DNA of 64,000 nucleotides from Thalassotalea loyana (GTDB taxonomy: Bacteria > Pseudomonadota > Gammaproteobacteria > Enterobacterales > Alteromonadaceae): assembly GCF_030161435.1 (NCBI RefSeq), contig NZ_BSSV01000001.1, positions 868,001 to 932,000 on the forward strand, written 5' to 3'. The notes below the pieces were generated by a model, which searched no databases, had not been told where the DNA came from, and saw only the letters and a program-made list of their open reading frames with translations. Position 1 is the stretch's first letter. Each line of letters begins with the position of its first letter. This document shows, in pieces, positions 49,929-59,766 of the stretch. Position numbers and translations under genes: made by a program.

Positions 49929-52517
49929 ATGGTTGAGTGTGACGATAGCCCTATGTTAGATGCCAAATCATTGAAAGCATACATTGCCGATCACGAGGTA
50001 ATGCTAAATGAGCAGTTTTTTGAAACGAAAATTTCTGAGTTGCAAATTCAGCGAGCCGAGTTGTTTGATAAACTACTCACTCGATTATGGCATCGTTATG
50101 ACTTGCATCAATTCTCCTCAATTTCATTAAATGCAGTAGGGGGCTACGGAAGACAAACACTCCACCCTAAATCTGATATTGATATTTGTATTCTTCATGA
50201 AAAAGAGCTGACTAAAGAACAGGGAGATAAGCTTTCTACTTTTCTCACAAAACTCTGGGATTTAGGGGTCGATATTGGCTCATCAGTCAGAACACTAAGA
50301 GAAAATGTTAGCGCCGCTAAATCTGACATAACCATTGCAACTAACTTGCTAGATATAAGAACGCTTGCAGGCTCATCTTCACATGCCTGCTCTATTTTAA
50401 AGAAGCTTTATTCTGATCAAATCATCACCAGTGATCAGTTTCTTACTGATAAATCCTCTGAGCAGGAAGGCAGACATAAAAAAGCGAATAATACGCCACT
50501 GTATTTAGAGCCTAATATAAAAAACAATCCAGGTGGAATGAGAGATGTTCAAACGATTTTTTGGATTGCCCGTAAGCACTTTAACGTTAATGATACTGAG
50601 GCGTTAAAGACGCTTGGTTTTTTAAAAACTGATGAATATTTCGAATTGATGGAGTCGTATGACTTTATCTGTCGCATAAGGTGGGCGCTTCATACCGTTG
50701 CAAAAAGGCCAGTGGAAACGCTTTTATTTGATTATCAGTGTGAAGTCGCAGAGTTTATGAAGTTTGGCCACGGTGAAAACAGCCAACTGGCCGTTGAAAA
50801 AATGATGCGCCAATTATTTCGCGCGATGACCCGTATCCGAGAATTAAACCAGATGATGTTGGGTGTTATTCAAAGGAAAATTTCAACACCAAAAAAATAT
50901 GACTTAACTCAAGTGGACTTAGACGAACACTTTTTCGTGTCTCAACATTTGATTCAAGCTAAGTATGATGAGGTGTTTTTTAATAAGGCCAATGTTGTAA
51001 GGTTATTTAGATTAATTGCTGAAAATGACGATATATTAGACATCGCACCAGAGACGCTTAGGCTACTTCGGCAAACAAGAAGAAGCTTATTAGGAGAGCT
51101 CCAAGATTATCAAGAATGTAGATATGAGTTCCTCCAAATCATTAAGCATAAAAATGGGCTAAAAAGAGCTTTTGGTCTGATGCATAGGTACGGCGTCATC
51201 GCTTCATACTTTCCTGAATGGAATGCCATTGAAGGGCAAATGCAGTTTGATATGCACAATGCGTATACCGTTGATGAACATGCGTTTAAGCTTATTCAAT
51301 ATGTTGACGAGTTCACACAGTTAAGAAAAAGTAAACAATTGGTTGGCAGCATTTATAAGGAAAGCGTATACAAACATGTACTTGTAATTGCTGGTTTGTG
51401 TCACGATTTGTCAGGGAAGCAGAGTCATGAAAACAATGAATTTAGTGCCATGTTTGCCAAAGAATTTGCACAACTTCATGATTTAAAAAAGTCCGATGTA
51501 GAATTGATAACTTGGCTTGTTGAAAAACAAAATCTATTGCTAAGTACGGTGCAAACGTTAGATATTCAAGATAGCGAGGTGATTAAGTCAGTGGCCAAGC
51601 ACATTGGCACTGAGATTAAGTTAAATGCACTATATTGCTTTACCGTTGCAGACATAAAGGCAACTAACGAACAAAGCTGGAATGAATGGCAAGAAAGTTT
51701 GTTAAATGAACTGTACTTCGCATTAAGAAACGCACTAAAAAGCGGTATAGAGAATGTTTTTGAACAACGTACAATTATTCGAGAAAACAAGAATGAAGCG
51801 ATTGAAACACTTGTATCTCTAGGTTTTTATCAAGCGGAAATAAATTCGCTTTGGGGTAATTTCACGTCTAGTTTTTTCAGCTCAAATCAGGTGAATGAAA
51901 TAGTAAGGTTTACCGAACAAATTTTAATAAACCACAATAATGAACATACACTTGCTTTAGTGGATGATCCTAATCTTGAATGTACAAATTTGCTTGTTTA
52001 TGCCAAAGATCGTAATAGCCTTTTTGTTGATCTTTTTAATACATTATCGTCATTAAAAATTTGTGTAAAAGAAGCACAGCTATACCAGACAAAAGATGGA
52101 AAAGTACTAGAAATTATAAAAGTACTAGATCATAACGATGACCCCATAACTGATGAATACCGTGGGCAACAGATTATCAAGCGCATAGACAATTTGTTAA
52201 ACGAAAGCACAAGCACTTATAGACCGGCTAAGCCTTCATTCGTTAAAAATTTTGAAAATTCACCTGAAATTGAGTTTATTACGACGTCTAAAACAGGCAG
52301 AGCGCTATTAAGAGTGAATGCATTAGACAACCCACTTTTTATTGAAAAAATTTGTAATGTTTTCAAACAAAAAGAATTAACAATTCACTCTGCAAAAATT
52401 AGTTCTTTAGGTGAAAGTAGCGAGAATGTATTTTCAATTTCGGCAAAAGACAATATGGCTTTGTCGCTAAAAGACAAAGAAGAGCTTACTAAGATGCTAC
52501 TGGACAAAATTGCTTGA
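49929..52517 (+). CDS. GlnD-type bifunctional uridylyltransferase paralogue
   Basis: 862 residues, GlnD plan. Nucleotidyltransferase domain with GGYGRQTLHPKSDIDICIL (about 75-94, two catalytic Asp), IKNNPGGMRDVQTIFWIARK (about 198-217), then an HD domain (HNAYTVDEH, LCHDLSG) and two C-terminal ACT domains. GlnD sets the uridylylation state of PII proteins and so signals nitrogen status. The context (CosR-like regulator, acetyltransferase, betaine transporter, mobile island) is not that of housekeeping glnD, so this is probably a second, specialised copy. Confidence 0.85.
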   Translation: MVECDDSPMLDAKSLKAYIADHEVMLNEQFFETKISELQIQRAELFDKLLTRLWHRYDLHQFSSISLNAVGGYGRQTLHPKSDIDICILHEKELTKEQGDKLSTFLTKLWDLGVDIGSSVRTLRENVSAAKSDITIATNLLDIRTLAGSSSHACSILKKLYSDQIITSDQFLTDKSSEQEGRHKKANNTPLYLEPNIKNNPGGMRDVQTIFWIARKHFNVNDTEALKTLGFLKTDEYFELMESYDFICRIRWALHTVAKRPVETLLFDYQCEVAEFMKFGHGENSQLAVEKMMRQLFRAMTRIRELNQMMLGVIQRKISTPKKYDLTQVDLDEHFFVSQHLIQAKYDEVFFNKANVVRLFRLIAENDDILDIAPETLRLLRQTRRSLLGELQDYQECRYEFLQIIKHKNGLKRAFGLMHRYGVIASYFPEWNAIEGQMQFDMHNAYTVDEHAFKLIQYVDEFTQLRKSKQLVGSIYKESVYKHVLVIAGLCHDLSGKQSHENNEFSAMFAKEFAQLHDLKKSDVELITWLVEKQNLLLSTVQTLDIQDSEVIKSVAKHIGTEIKLNALYCFTVADIKATNEQSWNEWQESLLNELYFALRNALKSGIENVFEQRTIIRENKNEAIETLVSLGFYQAEINSLWGNFTSSFFSSNQVNEIVRFTEQILINHNNEHTLALVDDPNLECTNLLVYAKDRNSLFVDLFNTLSSLKICVKEAQLYQTKDGKVLEIIKVLDHNDDPITDEYRGQQIIKRIDNLLNESTSTYRPAKPSFVKNFENSPEIEFITTSKTGRALLRVNALDNPLFIEKICNVFKQKELTIHSAKISSLGESSENVFSISAKDNMALSLKDKEELTKMLLDKIA

Positions 52518-52570
52518 GTCTAGAACCAGTAGCTATCAGTTTTGGCTATTTAAATCTAAGTAGCATGCTT

Positions 52571-54517
52571 TTATTCACGCAGTAAATGCAAGAAGTGTAA
52601 GTGCTTTTCATATTGGTTAATAATGTCATTGATAACCGCTTCTTCACACCACCCCATGATATCGTAATCTTGACCACCTTCGACTAAGTGGACTTCTGCA
52701 CGGTAGTATTCATCATTGTCATCATTTGTATTGAAATCTGGTTGTGAATGTTTTCGCTTATTAACACCATATGAAAAGTCATGCTCATCACCGTGACTCA
52801 CATTGAGCAATACGCCATTGGAAGTGTTTGATATTTGAGCATCAAGACCATTTTCTTCCAATTGCCTTTTAACTTTTTCAAATGCCTTTTTCACTTTGGT
52901 GTTCATAAAAATATCAACATTTTTTTTGTTTGGTGTTGATAACAAATTCACTAATCTATCTTGCCAATCAATATCGGCGCTTTGCGTATTGGAAGGTGAA
53001 GAAATCAAAGACATACTATTTTGTTTTACCGATTCAACTTGTAAGGCTTTTCCTAACCCATAACAACCGATCAATAACACAATGCTAAATGGTAATGCGC
53101 TTGCTATGGTCATCGTTTGGAGGGCCTCCAGCCCGCCGACAATGGTTAAAGCACCAGCAACAACACCAACACATATTGCCCAAAACAATCTTTGCCAAAC
53201 TGGTGTGTCATTCCTGCCATTGGAACAAAGCATATCAATCACTAAAGCACCTGAATCGCATGAAGTAACAAAGAAAATAACGATCATTAATATCGACAAA
53301 CCCGTTAAGGCCATTGACCAAGGCAAAGATTCGAGGAAAACAAACAACCCAACAGCCGAATTTTCACTAATCATTTCTCCTAAACGAGCAAAGCCCTGAT
53401 CAACAATAAGTGAAATAGCAGAGTTACCAAAAATAGTCATCCACAGCAAAGTAAAAGCTGTAGGAACTATGAGTACACCAAGTACAAACTCTCTGATGGT
53501 TCTGCCTTTAGAAATTTTGGCAATAAACAAACCAACAAACGGAGCCCAAGCTAGCCACCATCCCCAATAAAAAATAGTCCAACCACCAATCCAGCTCTTT
53601 TTCTCATAAGCAAATAAATTGAAAGTATTTGACACTATATCTGACAGATAGTTACCGATATTCTGCACATAAGCTTGCAGCAAAAACAATGTTGGTCCTA
53701 CAACAAAAATGAGCAACATGAGTAATACCGCTAGTCCCATGTTGATTTCAGATAGTATTTTGATTCCTTTATCTAAACCCGTTGCTACAGAAACTGACGC
53801 TAAACATGTTATAGCAAGCATAATAATAAGCTGATTGGACTGGCTAACCTCTATTGAAAAAAGATAATTGAGGCCAGCATTAACTTGTGATGCACCAAGA
53901 CCCAGCGAAGTTGCTACGCCGAAGACAGTGCCAACTACTGCAAATATGTCAACTAAATGTCCTGGCCAACCATAAATACGATCACCTATTAAGGGGTGTA
54001 GTGCTGAACGTAATGTTAAAGGTAAGCCTTGGCGGTAACTAAAATAAGCCAAAATCAGCGCAACAATAGCGTAAATAGCCCATGCATGAAGCCCCCAGTG
54101 AAAAAACGTTATCTTCATTGCTTCTTTGATGGCTTCCAATGAGCCCTGTTCGGCTGTAGGTGGTGCCAAATAGTGCATAACTGGTTCGGCAACCCCAAAG
54201 AACATTAGGCCAATGCCCATGCCAGCGGCAAATAACATTGAAATCCATGTGGTTAACGAGAAGTCTGGGGTTGAATGATCTGGCCCTAGCTTTATTGAGC
54301 CAAATCTCGACATACTCAAATAGATAACGAAACCAAGAATGATTGCTACGGTCAGTACGTAAAACCAACCACCATTTGTGGTTATACTTGATTGCACTAG
54401 GTTAAAAACTTTTGAGGCGCTATCTGGGGACATTAGCGTAACAGCAAGAATAGAGAGGATAATCAAAATCGCGGGGAAAAATACCGACTTATTTATTGCT
54501 GGTTTATTCGAATCCAT
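52571..54517 (-). CDS. betT: BCCT transporter, BetT type (choline/betaine)
   Basis: 648 residues, twelve membrane helices. BCCT signatures: GAGMGIGLMFFGVAEPVMHY and the W-rich FYWGWWLAWAPFVGLFIAKISKGRTIREF. The long C-terminal cytoplasmic domain (about 500-648) ends with RAEVHLVEGGQDYDIMGW and QYEKHLHFLHLLRE, the mark of BetT-type osmosensing choline transporters. Na+ or H+ driven uptake of choline or betaine. On the opposite strand to the GlnD-type gene, sharing a short convergent gap of 53 nt. Confidence 0.88.
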   Translation of the reverse strand: MDSNKPAINKSVFFPAILIILSILAVTLMSPDSASKVFNLVQSSITTNGGWFYVLTVAIILGFVIYLSMSRFGSIKLGPDHSTPDFSLTTWISMLFAAGMGIGLMFFGVAEPVMHYLAPPTAEQGSLEAIKEAMKITFFHWGLHAWAIYAIVALILAYFSYRQGLPLTLRSALHPLIGDRIYGWPGHLVDIFAVVGTVFGVATSLGLGASQVNAGLNYLFSIEVSQSNQLIIMLAITCLASVSVATGLDKGIKILSEINMGLAVLLMLLIFVVGPTLFLLQAYVQNIGNYLSDIVSNTFNLFAYEKKSWIGGWTIFYWGWWLAWAPFVGLFIAKISKGRTIREFVLGVLIVPTAFTLLWMTIFGNSAISLIVDQGFARLGEMISENSAVGLFVFLESLPWSMALTGLSILMIVIFFVTSCDSGALVIDMLCSNGRNDTPVWQRLFWAICVGVVAGALTIVGGLEALQTMTIASALPFSIVLLIGCYGLGKALQVESVKQNSMSLISSPSNTQSADIDWQDRLVNLLSTPNKKNVDIFMNTKVKKAFEKVKRQLEENGLDAQISNTSNGVLLNVSHGDEHDFSYGVNKRKHSQPDFNTNDDNDEYYRAEVHLVEGGQDYDIMGWCEEAVINDIINQYEKHLHFLHLLRE

Positions 54518-54735
54518 TATTTATTTAACAACTAAAAATGACATAGAAAACATTATACATCGAAAAATTAGTGTTCATAGCAATATTGTGAATTGCACAT
54601 AAATACGAAATAGGTTTACCTTTTGTTTTTATAGGTTATAAAGCTATTTTATTTGCTATACAATAGTTTCTGTTCTAATTATTAAATAAAAACAATACAA
54701 ATTTTTTATCTGAAACAATCTAATTTGGGAGAATT

Positions 54736-57405
54736 ATGTTTGAACGTAAAGTTTTGACAGCCGCTATACTGTCTGCGCTTGGGGTATCTATGCCAGCATT
54801 GGCTAATGATATTAAAGAAATTGAGACTATCGAAGTTACTGCAACTAAAAGAGCTCAAAGTATTCAAGAAGTTCCCGTAGCCGTATCTGCATTAAGTGGT
54901 GATGCTATGGATAATTTGGGCATTGATAACTTTCAAGATTATGTAGAGTTTTTACCTAATGTCGTTTTCCAAGGCACAGGTCCAGGCCAAAATGAAGTAT
55001 ACATTCGAGGCGCTGCGACCACGCAAACCGGCATCGCGGTTTCGTCAGTTCAAGCATTGCAACCCTCTGTAGCTATATATTTAGATGAACAGCCTGTATC
55101 TATGCAAGGTCGCAACTTAGATATTTACGCGACAGATATAGAACGTGTTGAGGTATTGCCAGGTCCACAAGGTACCTTGTTTGGTGCTAGCTCTCAGGCA
55201 GGTACAGTACGTATAATTTCTAAAAAACCCAATCACGATGATGTCGAAGCAGGCTTTGATATTAACACTGGTTTTACCAATGGCGGGGATTTAAGTAATG
55301 CGGTAGAGGGTTATTTTAATTTACCAATCAGCGACGATCTGGCCTTTCGTGTTGCAGCGTACTCAGACCATCAAGGAGGTTGGATTGACAACGTCGAAAA
55401 CAAGCCTGGCGAAGGTGGTTACATTGGTAGTGCAGCCCACTTAGACAGAATAGCACCTAACTGGGGGAAACTCGCTGATCCTGCTAATACTCCTACAGAG
55501 TCCCCAAGTAATTCGGATATCATTGAAGAAAACTTTAATTCCGCTACGTATGCAGGTGCTCGTTTTGGCTTGTCTTATTTAATCAATGATGAATGGAGTT
55601 TCCTTGTTCAACACACAGCACAAACATTAGAAACAGAGGGTGTTTTTGCTTATGATCCGTCTTATGATGACGAAGAAAGTACCAGTCGTTTTGTTCCAGA
55701 AAAAAATGAAGACACTTTTGGACTAACAACTTGGACATTGGAAGGCCGACTTGCACAGCTTGATATCGTTTACGCAGGTGGCTACTTAGATCGTCAAATC
55801 GACGCAACGGTTGATTATACTGGCTATACCAATGGTGGCGTTTTTGCTACTTACTATGCATGTACTTATGCGGCAGCACCAGAAGAGCAACAGTGTTACG
55901 ATCCTAGTGGTTACTATAAAGAAGAGACTGATGTTACTCGATTTACACAGGAGCTTCGCTTCAATACACCGGTTGAAAATCAATGGCGTGTTACCGCAGG
56001 TATCTACTATGACGAGCAAGAGCTTGGCACAGTTGGACAGTTTCAATTAGGTTCAGCTGGAAAGTTCCCTGATGGTGTCTGGGGGGCTGATGGTGTAGTT
56101 GTGACTGGTGAAGGGACTAATAATGGTGGTGAACCATTTCCTAAAGAAACCAGCTTTGTTAATGACATTACTCATGAAATTAATCAAATCGCGCTATTTG
56201 GACAATTTGAATATGACTTAACAGATACTATTACAGCAAGTATTGGCGCTCGTTGGTATGAAATAGAAGACATATTTACAGGTGCGACCACCTCACAAAA
56301 TGACGGTGGGGTAACCAAAAGAATTCGTGCCCTGGGTGGTACAGACCAAGACACACTAGACTATTTTGGCCCAGAAGAGGGACAAGCTATATTGGATGCG
56401 ATAAATTCTGGTCAATTGGAAAATAGTTTGCTGAACTCAGATGGTAAACTTAAAGTAGATGATACAATATTCAGATACTCAATTAATTGGCAAGCTGATG
56501 ACAACCTGATGTTTTTTGCAAACTACTCTGAAGGATTTCGTCCGCCTGTGACAGCAAGAACAGGAGGCCAATTAGCGAGCAATCAAACACCAGGCTCAGC
56601 ATTTGAAGGCTATCGTATTCCCGTTTACTCTTTAACTGATGAATTAACCAACTATGAAGTCGGCATGAAAGGTGATTTTTTTGACCGAGTTCTTCGAGTT
56701 AATGCAACAGCATACAGCTCAGAAATTAATGATCTTCAAACTTCTCGTTTTGATCCAACCAACATAGCCTTCTTCTATTTTACCGATAATGTTGGTACTG
56801 CTGAAATTAAAGGTTTAGATGCCGACTTTGTATGGCAAGCTACAGATAATTTAATTATTAGCGGTGCGTTCAGTATTTTGGATACGGAAATTACCAAACT
56901 AAATCCGACAATGACAAACTTGTCTGCACCTGTTGGTAGCGAACTACCTTATTCAGCAGACTTTTCGGGTAATATAAGAGCCCGTTATTTCTACGAGTTA
57001 CCAAATGGTTGGGAAGGATATGTTAATGGTTCTATCTCCTATACCGGCGACCGACTTTCTGGAATGTTCGCCAATGCATATGTGTCAGAAGATACGCATA
57101 AACTTGTTTACGGTACAGGGACTGGCCTGAAAATTGAAGAAGAAATTTCATCAGGTCAGTACCAAGGCGTTACCTATAACGATAGTAACGGTAATGCGTT
57201 TGCTGGAGGAAGGTATGTTGCTGAAGCGTACTCAATTGCAAATTTAGCATTTGGGTTTACTAACGGTGAGTGGAAAGCAGAGTTATATATGGATAACTTA
57301 TTTGACGAACGCGCTCAGCTATATATTGATGAGCAGCAATTTACACCTAAAGTTGTCACTAATAGACCAAGAACCATAGGCGTGCGATTCTCTTACGATC
57401 TATAA
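54736..57405 (+). CDS. TonB-dependent receptor
   Basis: 889 residues. Signal peptide about 1-23 (ending ALA), a TonB box near IETIEVTAT, a plug domain (VPVAVSALSGDAM..., RGAATTQTG, ERVEVLPGPQGTLFGASSQAGTVRIISKKP) and a C-terminal beta barrel ending in an aromatic residue (FSYDL). The plug class is the IroN/pesticin-like group common in marine heterotrophs for sugars or other organics. Outer membrane. A GGGAG ribosome-binding site precedes the ATG; paired with the sulfotransferase gene downstream. Confidence 0.93.
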   Translation: MFERKVLTAAILSALGVSMPALANDIKEIETIEVTATKRAQSIQEVPVAVSALSGDAMDNLGIDNFQDYVEFLPNVVFQGTGPGQNEVYIRGAATTQTGIAVSSVQALQPSVAIYLDEQPVSMQGRNLDIYATDIERVEVLPGPQGTLFGASSQAGTVRIISKKPNHDDVEAGFDINTGFTNGGDLSNAVEGYFNLPISDDLAFRVAAYSDHQGGWIDNVENKPGEGGYIGSAAHLDRIAPNWGKLADPANTPTESPSNSDIIEENFNSATYAGARFGLSYLINDEWSFLVQHTAQTLETEGVFAYDPSYDDEESTSRFVPEKNEDTFGLTTWTLEGRLAQLDIVYAGGYLDRQIDATVDYTGYTNGGVFATYYACTYAAAPEEQQCYDPSGYYKEETDVTRFTQELRFNTPVENQWRVTAGIYYDEQELGTVGQFQLGSAGKFPDGVWGADGVVVTGEGTNNGGEPFPKETSFVNDITHEINQIALFGQFEYDLTDTITASIGARWYEIEDIFTGATTSQNDGGVTKRIRALGGTDQDTLDYFGPEEGQAILDAINSGQLENSLLNSDGKLKVDDTIFRYSINWQADDNLMFFANYSEGFRPPVTARTGGQLASNQTPGSAFEGYRIPVYSLTDELTNYEVGMKGDFFDRVLRVNATAYSSEINDLQTSRFDPTNIAFFYFTDNVGTAEIKGLDADFVWQATDNLIISGAFSILDTEITKLNPTMTNLSAPVGSELPYSADFSGNIRARYFYELPNGWEGYVNGSISYTGDRLSGMFANAYVSEDTHKLVYGTGTGLKIEEEISSGQYQGVTYNDSNGNAFAGGRYVAEAYSIANLAFGFTNGEWKAELYMDNLFDERAQLYIDEQQFTPKVVTNRPRTIGVRFSYDL

Positions 57406-57428
57406 CAATTAATTGGTCACATTAAGCT

Positions 57429-57490
57429 AAAACAAGCTATTTATCTTTTGTTCTACAAAGTGTATAGATAGCTTGTTTTCTTTATTAAAT
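57429..57490 (+). terminator. Hairpin after the TonB receptor gene
   Basis: AAAACAAGCTAT / ATAGCTTGTTTT stem with a 27-nt loop and TCTTTATT tail; may attenuate rather than fully separate the receptor from the next gene. Confidence 0.55.
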
Positions 57491-57516
57491 TCTAAAATTA
57501 CTAACAGCAGTTGGAT

Positions 57517-59514
57517 ATGACCTTACCCGTACATGCTTCAATTAAAGAAGCCAAATTACTCCTTCAATCGAGCCAATTCGCTAAAGCTGAGCTAGCTACC
57601 AGCCAAATACTTCAGCAAGCAGCCCCTACTACTGAAGAAAAAGCAGAGCTAATTTATATCCAAGCTGTTGCTTTGCGATACCAGGGTAAATTAATTCAAG
57701 CGCAAGAAGCTCTTAAGCACTTTCTATCAGAAAATTCCAATTACGCTAGAGGTTATCAAGAACTAGGGTACTGTGAGCTAGCTGCTGAAAAAACTGAAAA
57801 AGCTCTTGTTGCATTTCATAAAGCTGTTGAATTGAACCCTGCTTTGATTGCTTCTTGGCAGAAAATTGCGGAGCTATTTAAAATTAAACAGCACAAAGAT
57901 ACAGAGCAAGTTCACTTGCAGCTTAATGTACTAAAGAAGTTACCACCACAAGTGCTAGGTGCGATGGACTTAATGTATGAAGGAAAGCTGCACAAGGCTG
58001 AGCAAGTATGTAGAAAATTTTTACTTAACAATAAACACCAAGTCGATGCGATGTGTCTATTGGCAGAAATTGGCTTAAAGTTAAAAGTTTTTGATGATGC
58101 TGAGTTTTTACTTGAAAGTTGTGTCAGCCTGTATCCTGACAACGAGCAAGCAAATGCTCTATATATTAACGTATTGAATCGCTTAGGTAAGTTTAAAAAA
58201 TGCGCGGAGCACGCCAAGCAGTTTCTCACGAAATCAGATATCCAAGAAGCCTTAAAGGTAACTGCACAAGCGACATTAGCAAATTGCTACATCAATTTAG
58301 GTGAGCTTAGCAAAGGAACAACTATCTATCAGCAAATTTTAGCTCGTTCACCGGAACGTTCGGGTATCGATGTACAGCTAGGGCATGCCTATAAAACTGC
58401 TGGTGACTACCAAAAAGCGATAGCTGCTTATCAGCAGGCTTATGCTAAACAAAGTAACTACGGTGATGCTTATTGGAGTTTAGCGAATACCAAAACCTAT
58501 CAATTTAACGATAAAGAGCTTTCTTTAATGAAAGCACAGTTGCTAGAAAAGCATACTAGTATTAATGATAAGGTTCATATCTGCTTCTCCCTTGGTAAAG
58601 CATTTGAAGATAGAAAAAGCTATAAAGAATCTTTTGAATATTACTCACAAGGTAATGTATTGAAGAAGCAGAGCATTGGATACAATGCAAAGAAATCCAC
58701 GGCACTTATTGAGCAACAAATAACGCATTGTACTAAATCCCTTTTTGAGCGAAAGGCTGGGCAAGGTAATCAATCTCAAGATCCTATTTTTATCTTAGGT
58801 CTACCAAGGGCTGGTTCTACCTTGTTGGAACAAATTCTAGCATCACATTCGCAAGTAGATGGTACTATGGAACTCCATAACATCATGGGACACGCATTAA
58901 AATTGCGAGGAAGGATTGTTAGTGGTGACCCACTATATCCTAAGAATTTGTGGCAGTTATCGAAAGAGCAGCTGAACCAGCTTGGCGATATGTATATCAA
59001 TGATACTAAAGTTTACCGAAAGGAGGCACCATATTTCATTGACAAAATGCCCAATAATTTCATCCATATTGGCTTGATTAAACTCATTTTACCGAATGCA
59101 AAGATTATTGATGCTAGGCGGGAGCCAATGGCTTGTTGTTTTAGTGGTTTTAAGCAACTGTTTGGTGAAGGGCAAGACTTCAGTTATGACTTATCTGATA
59201 TTGCAACGTATTATCGGGATTATGCTTGCTTAATGGCACATTGGGACGAGGTATTGCCGGGGCAAATATTACGTGTACAACATGAAGCCCTAGTGAATGA
59301 TGTTGAATCAGAAGTAAAGCGTATCCTTGAATACTGTAATTTACCGTTTGAACAAAGCTGTATTGAGTTTTATAAGACAAAACGTAACATCCACACCCCT
59401 AGTGCAGAGCAGGTACGTCAGCCTATTAATAGAAAAGGTTTATCACAGTGGACAAATTTTTCACCCTATTTGATTGAGCTTGAAAGTAAGTTAAAAAAGT
59501 TTAATTTACTTTGA
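57517..59514 (+). CDS. TPR-repeat sulfotransferase
   Basis: 665 residues from ATG 57517. About ten TPR-like helical pairs (1-390) precede a sulfotransferase domain. The PAPS-binding loop reads FILGLPRAGSTLLEQILASH (about 427-446); the 3'-phosphate contact region is RREPMACCFSGFKQLF, and a late HEALVNDVESEVKRIL segment is typical. Proteins of this type often sit next to TonB receptors in Alteromonadales and sphingomonads; the substrate is unknown. PAPS dependence and cytoplasmic location are inferred from the family. Confidence 0.85.
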   Translation: MTLPVHASIKEAKLLLQSSQFAKAELATSQILQQAAPTTEEKAELIYIQAVALRYQGKLIQAQEALKHFLSENSNYARGYQELGYCELAAEKTEKALVAFHKAVELNPALIASWQKIAELFKIKQHKDTEQVHLQLNVLKKLPPQVLGAMDLMYEGKLHKAEQVCRKFLLNNKHQVDAMCLLAEIGLKLKVFDDAEFLLESCVSLYPDNEQANALYINVLNRLGKFKKCAEHAKQFLTKSDIQEALKVTAQATLANCYINLGELSKGTTIYQQILARSPERSGIDVQLGHAYKTAGDYQKAIAAYQQAYAKQSNYGDAYWSLANTKTYQFNDKELSLMKAQLLEKHTSINDKVHICFSLGKAFEDRKSYKESFEYYSQGNVLKKQSIGYNAKKSTALIEQQITHCTKSLFERKAGQGNQSQDPIFILGLPRAGSTLLEQILASHSQVDGTMELHNIMGHALKLRGRIVSGDPLYPKNLWQLSKEQLNQLGDMYINDTKVYRKEAPYFIDKMPNNFIHIGLIKLILPNAKIIDARREPMACCFSGFKQLFGEGQDFSYDLSDIATYYRDYACLMAHWDEVLPGQILRVQHEALVNDVESEVKRILEYCNLPFEQSCIEFYKTKRNIHTPSAEQVRQPINRKGLSQWTNFSPYLIELESKLKKFNLL

Positions 59515-59766
59515 ATACCGATTCGAGCTCAGAAGGTAAGAAAAAATTCAAACTTAATGTCTGCTTTTGGCTAAATGAAGTCATAAGTTAACGAGTATTC
59601 CTAATGACTGCTTTGTCGGATAAGCAGCCCTTTTTATAACTAAATAATTACGTGTAAATTGTCAGCCTATATAAAGCCCTAGTTTTGGATTTGTAAGATC
59701 GAATACTGACTAATCCAGCTAAAGTATAAGAGTTACCAATTCAGATAGGTTGTCCTGATGTAAGTA

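Noticed and set aside
54039-54368. 109-residue frame inside betT
   Set aside because: Out-of-frame shadow on the same strand as a complete BCCT gene.
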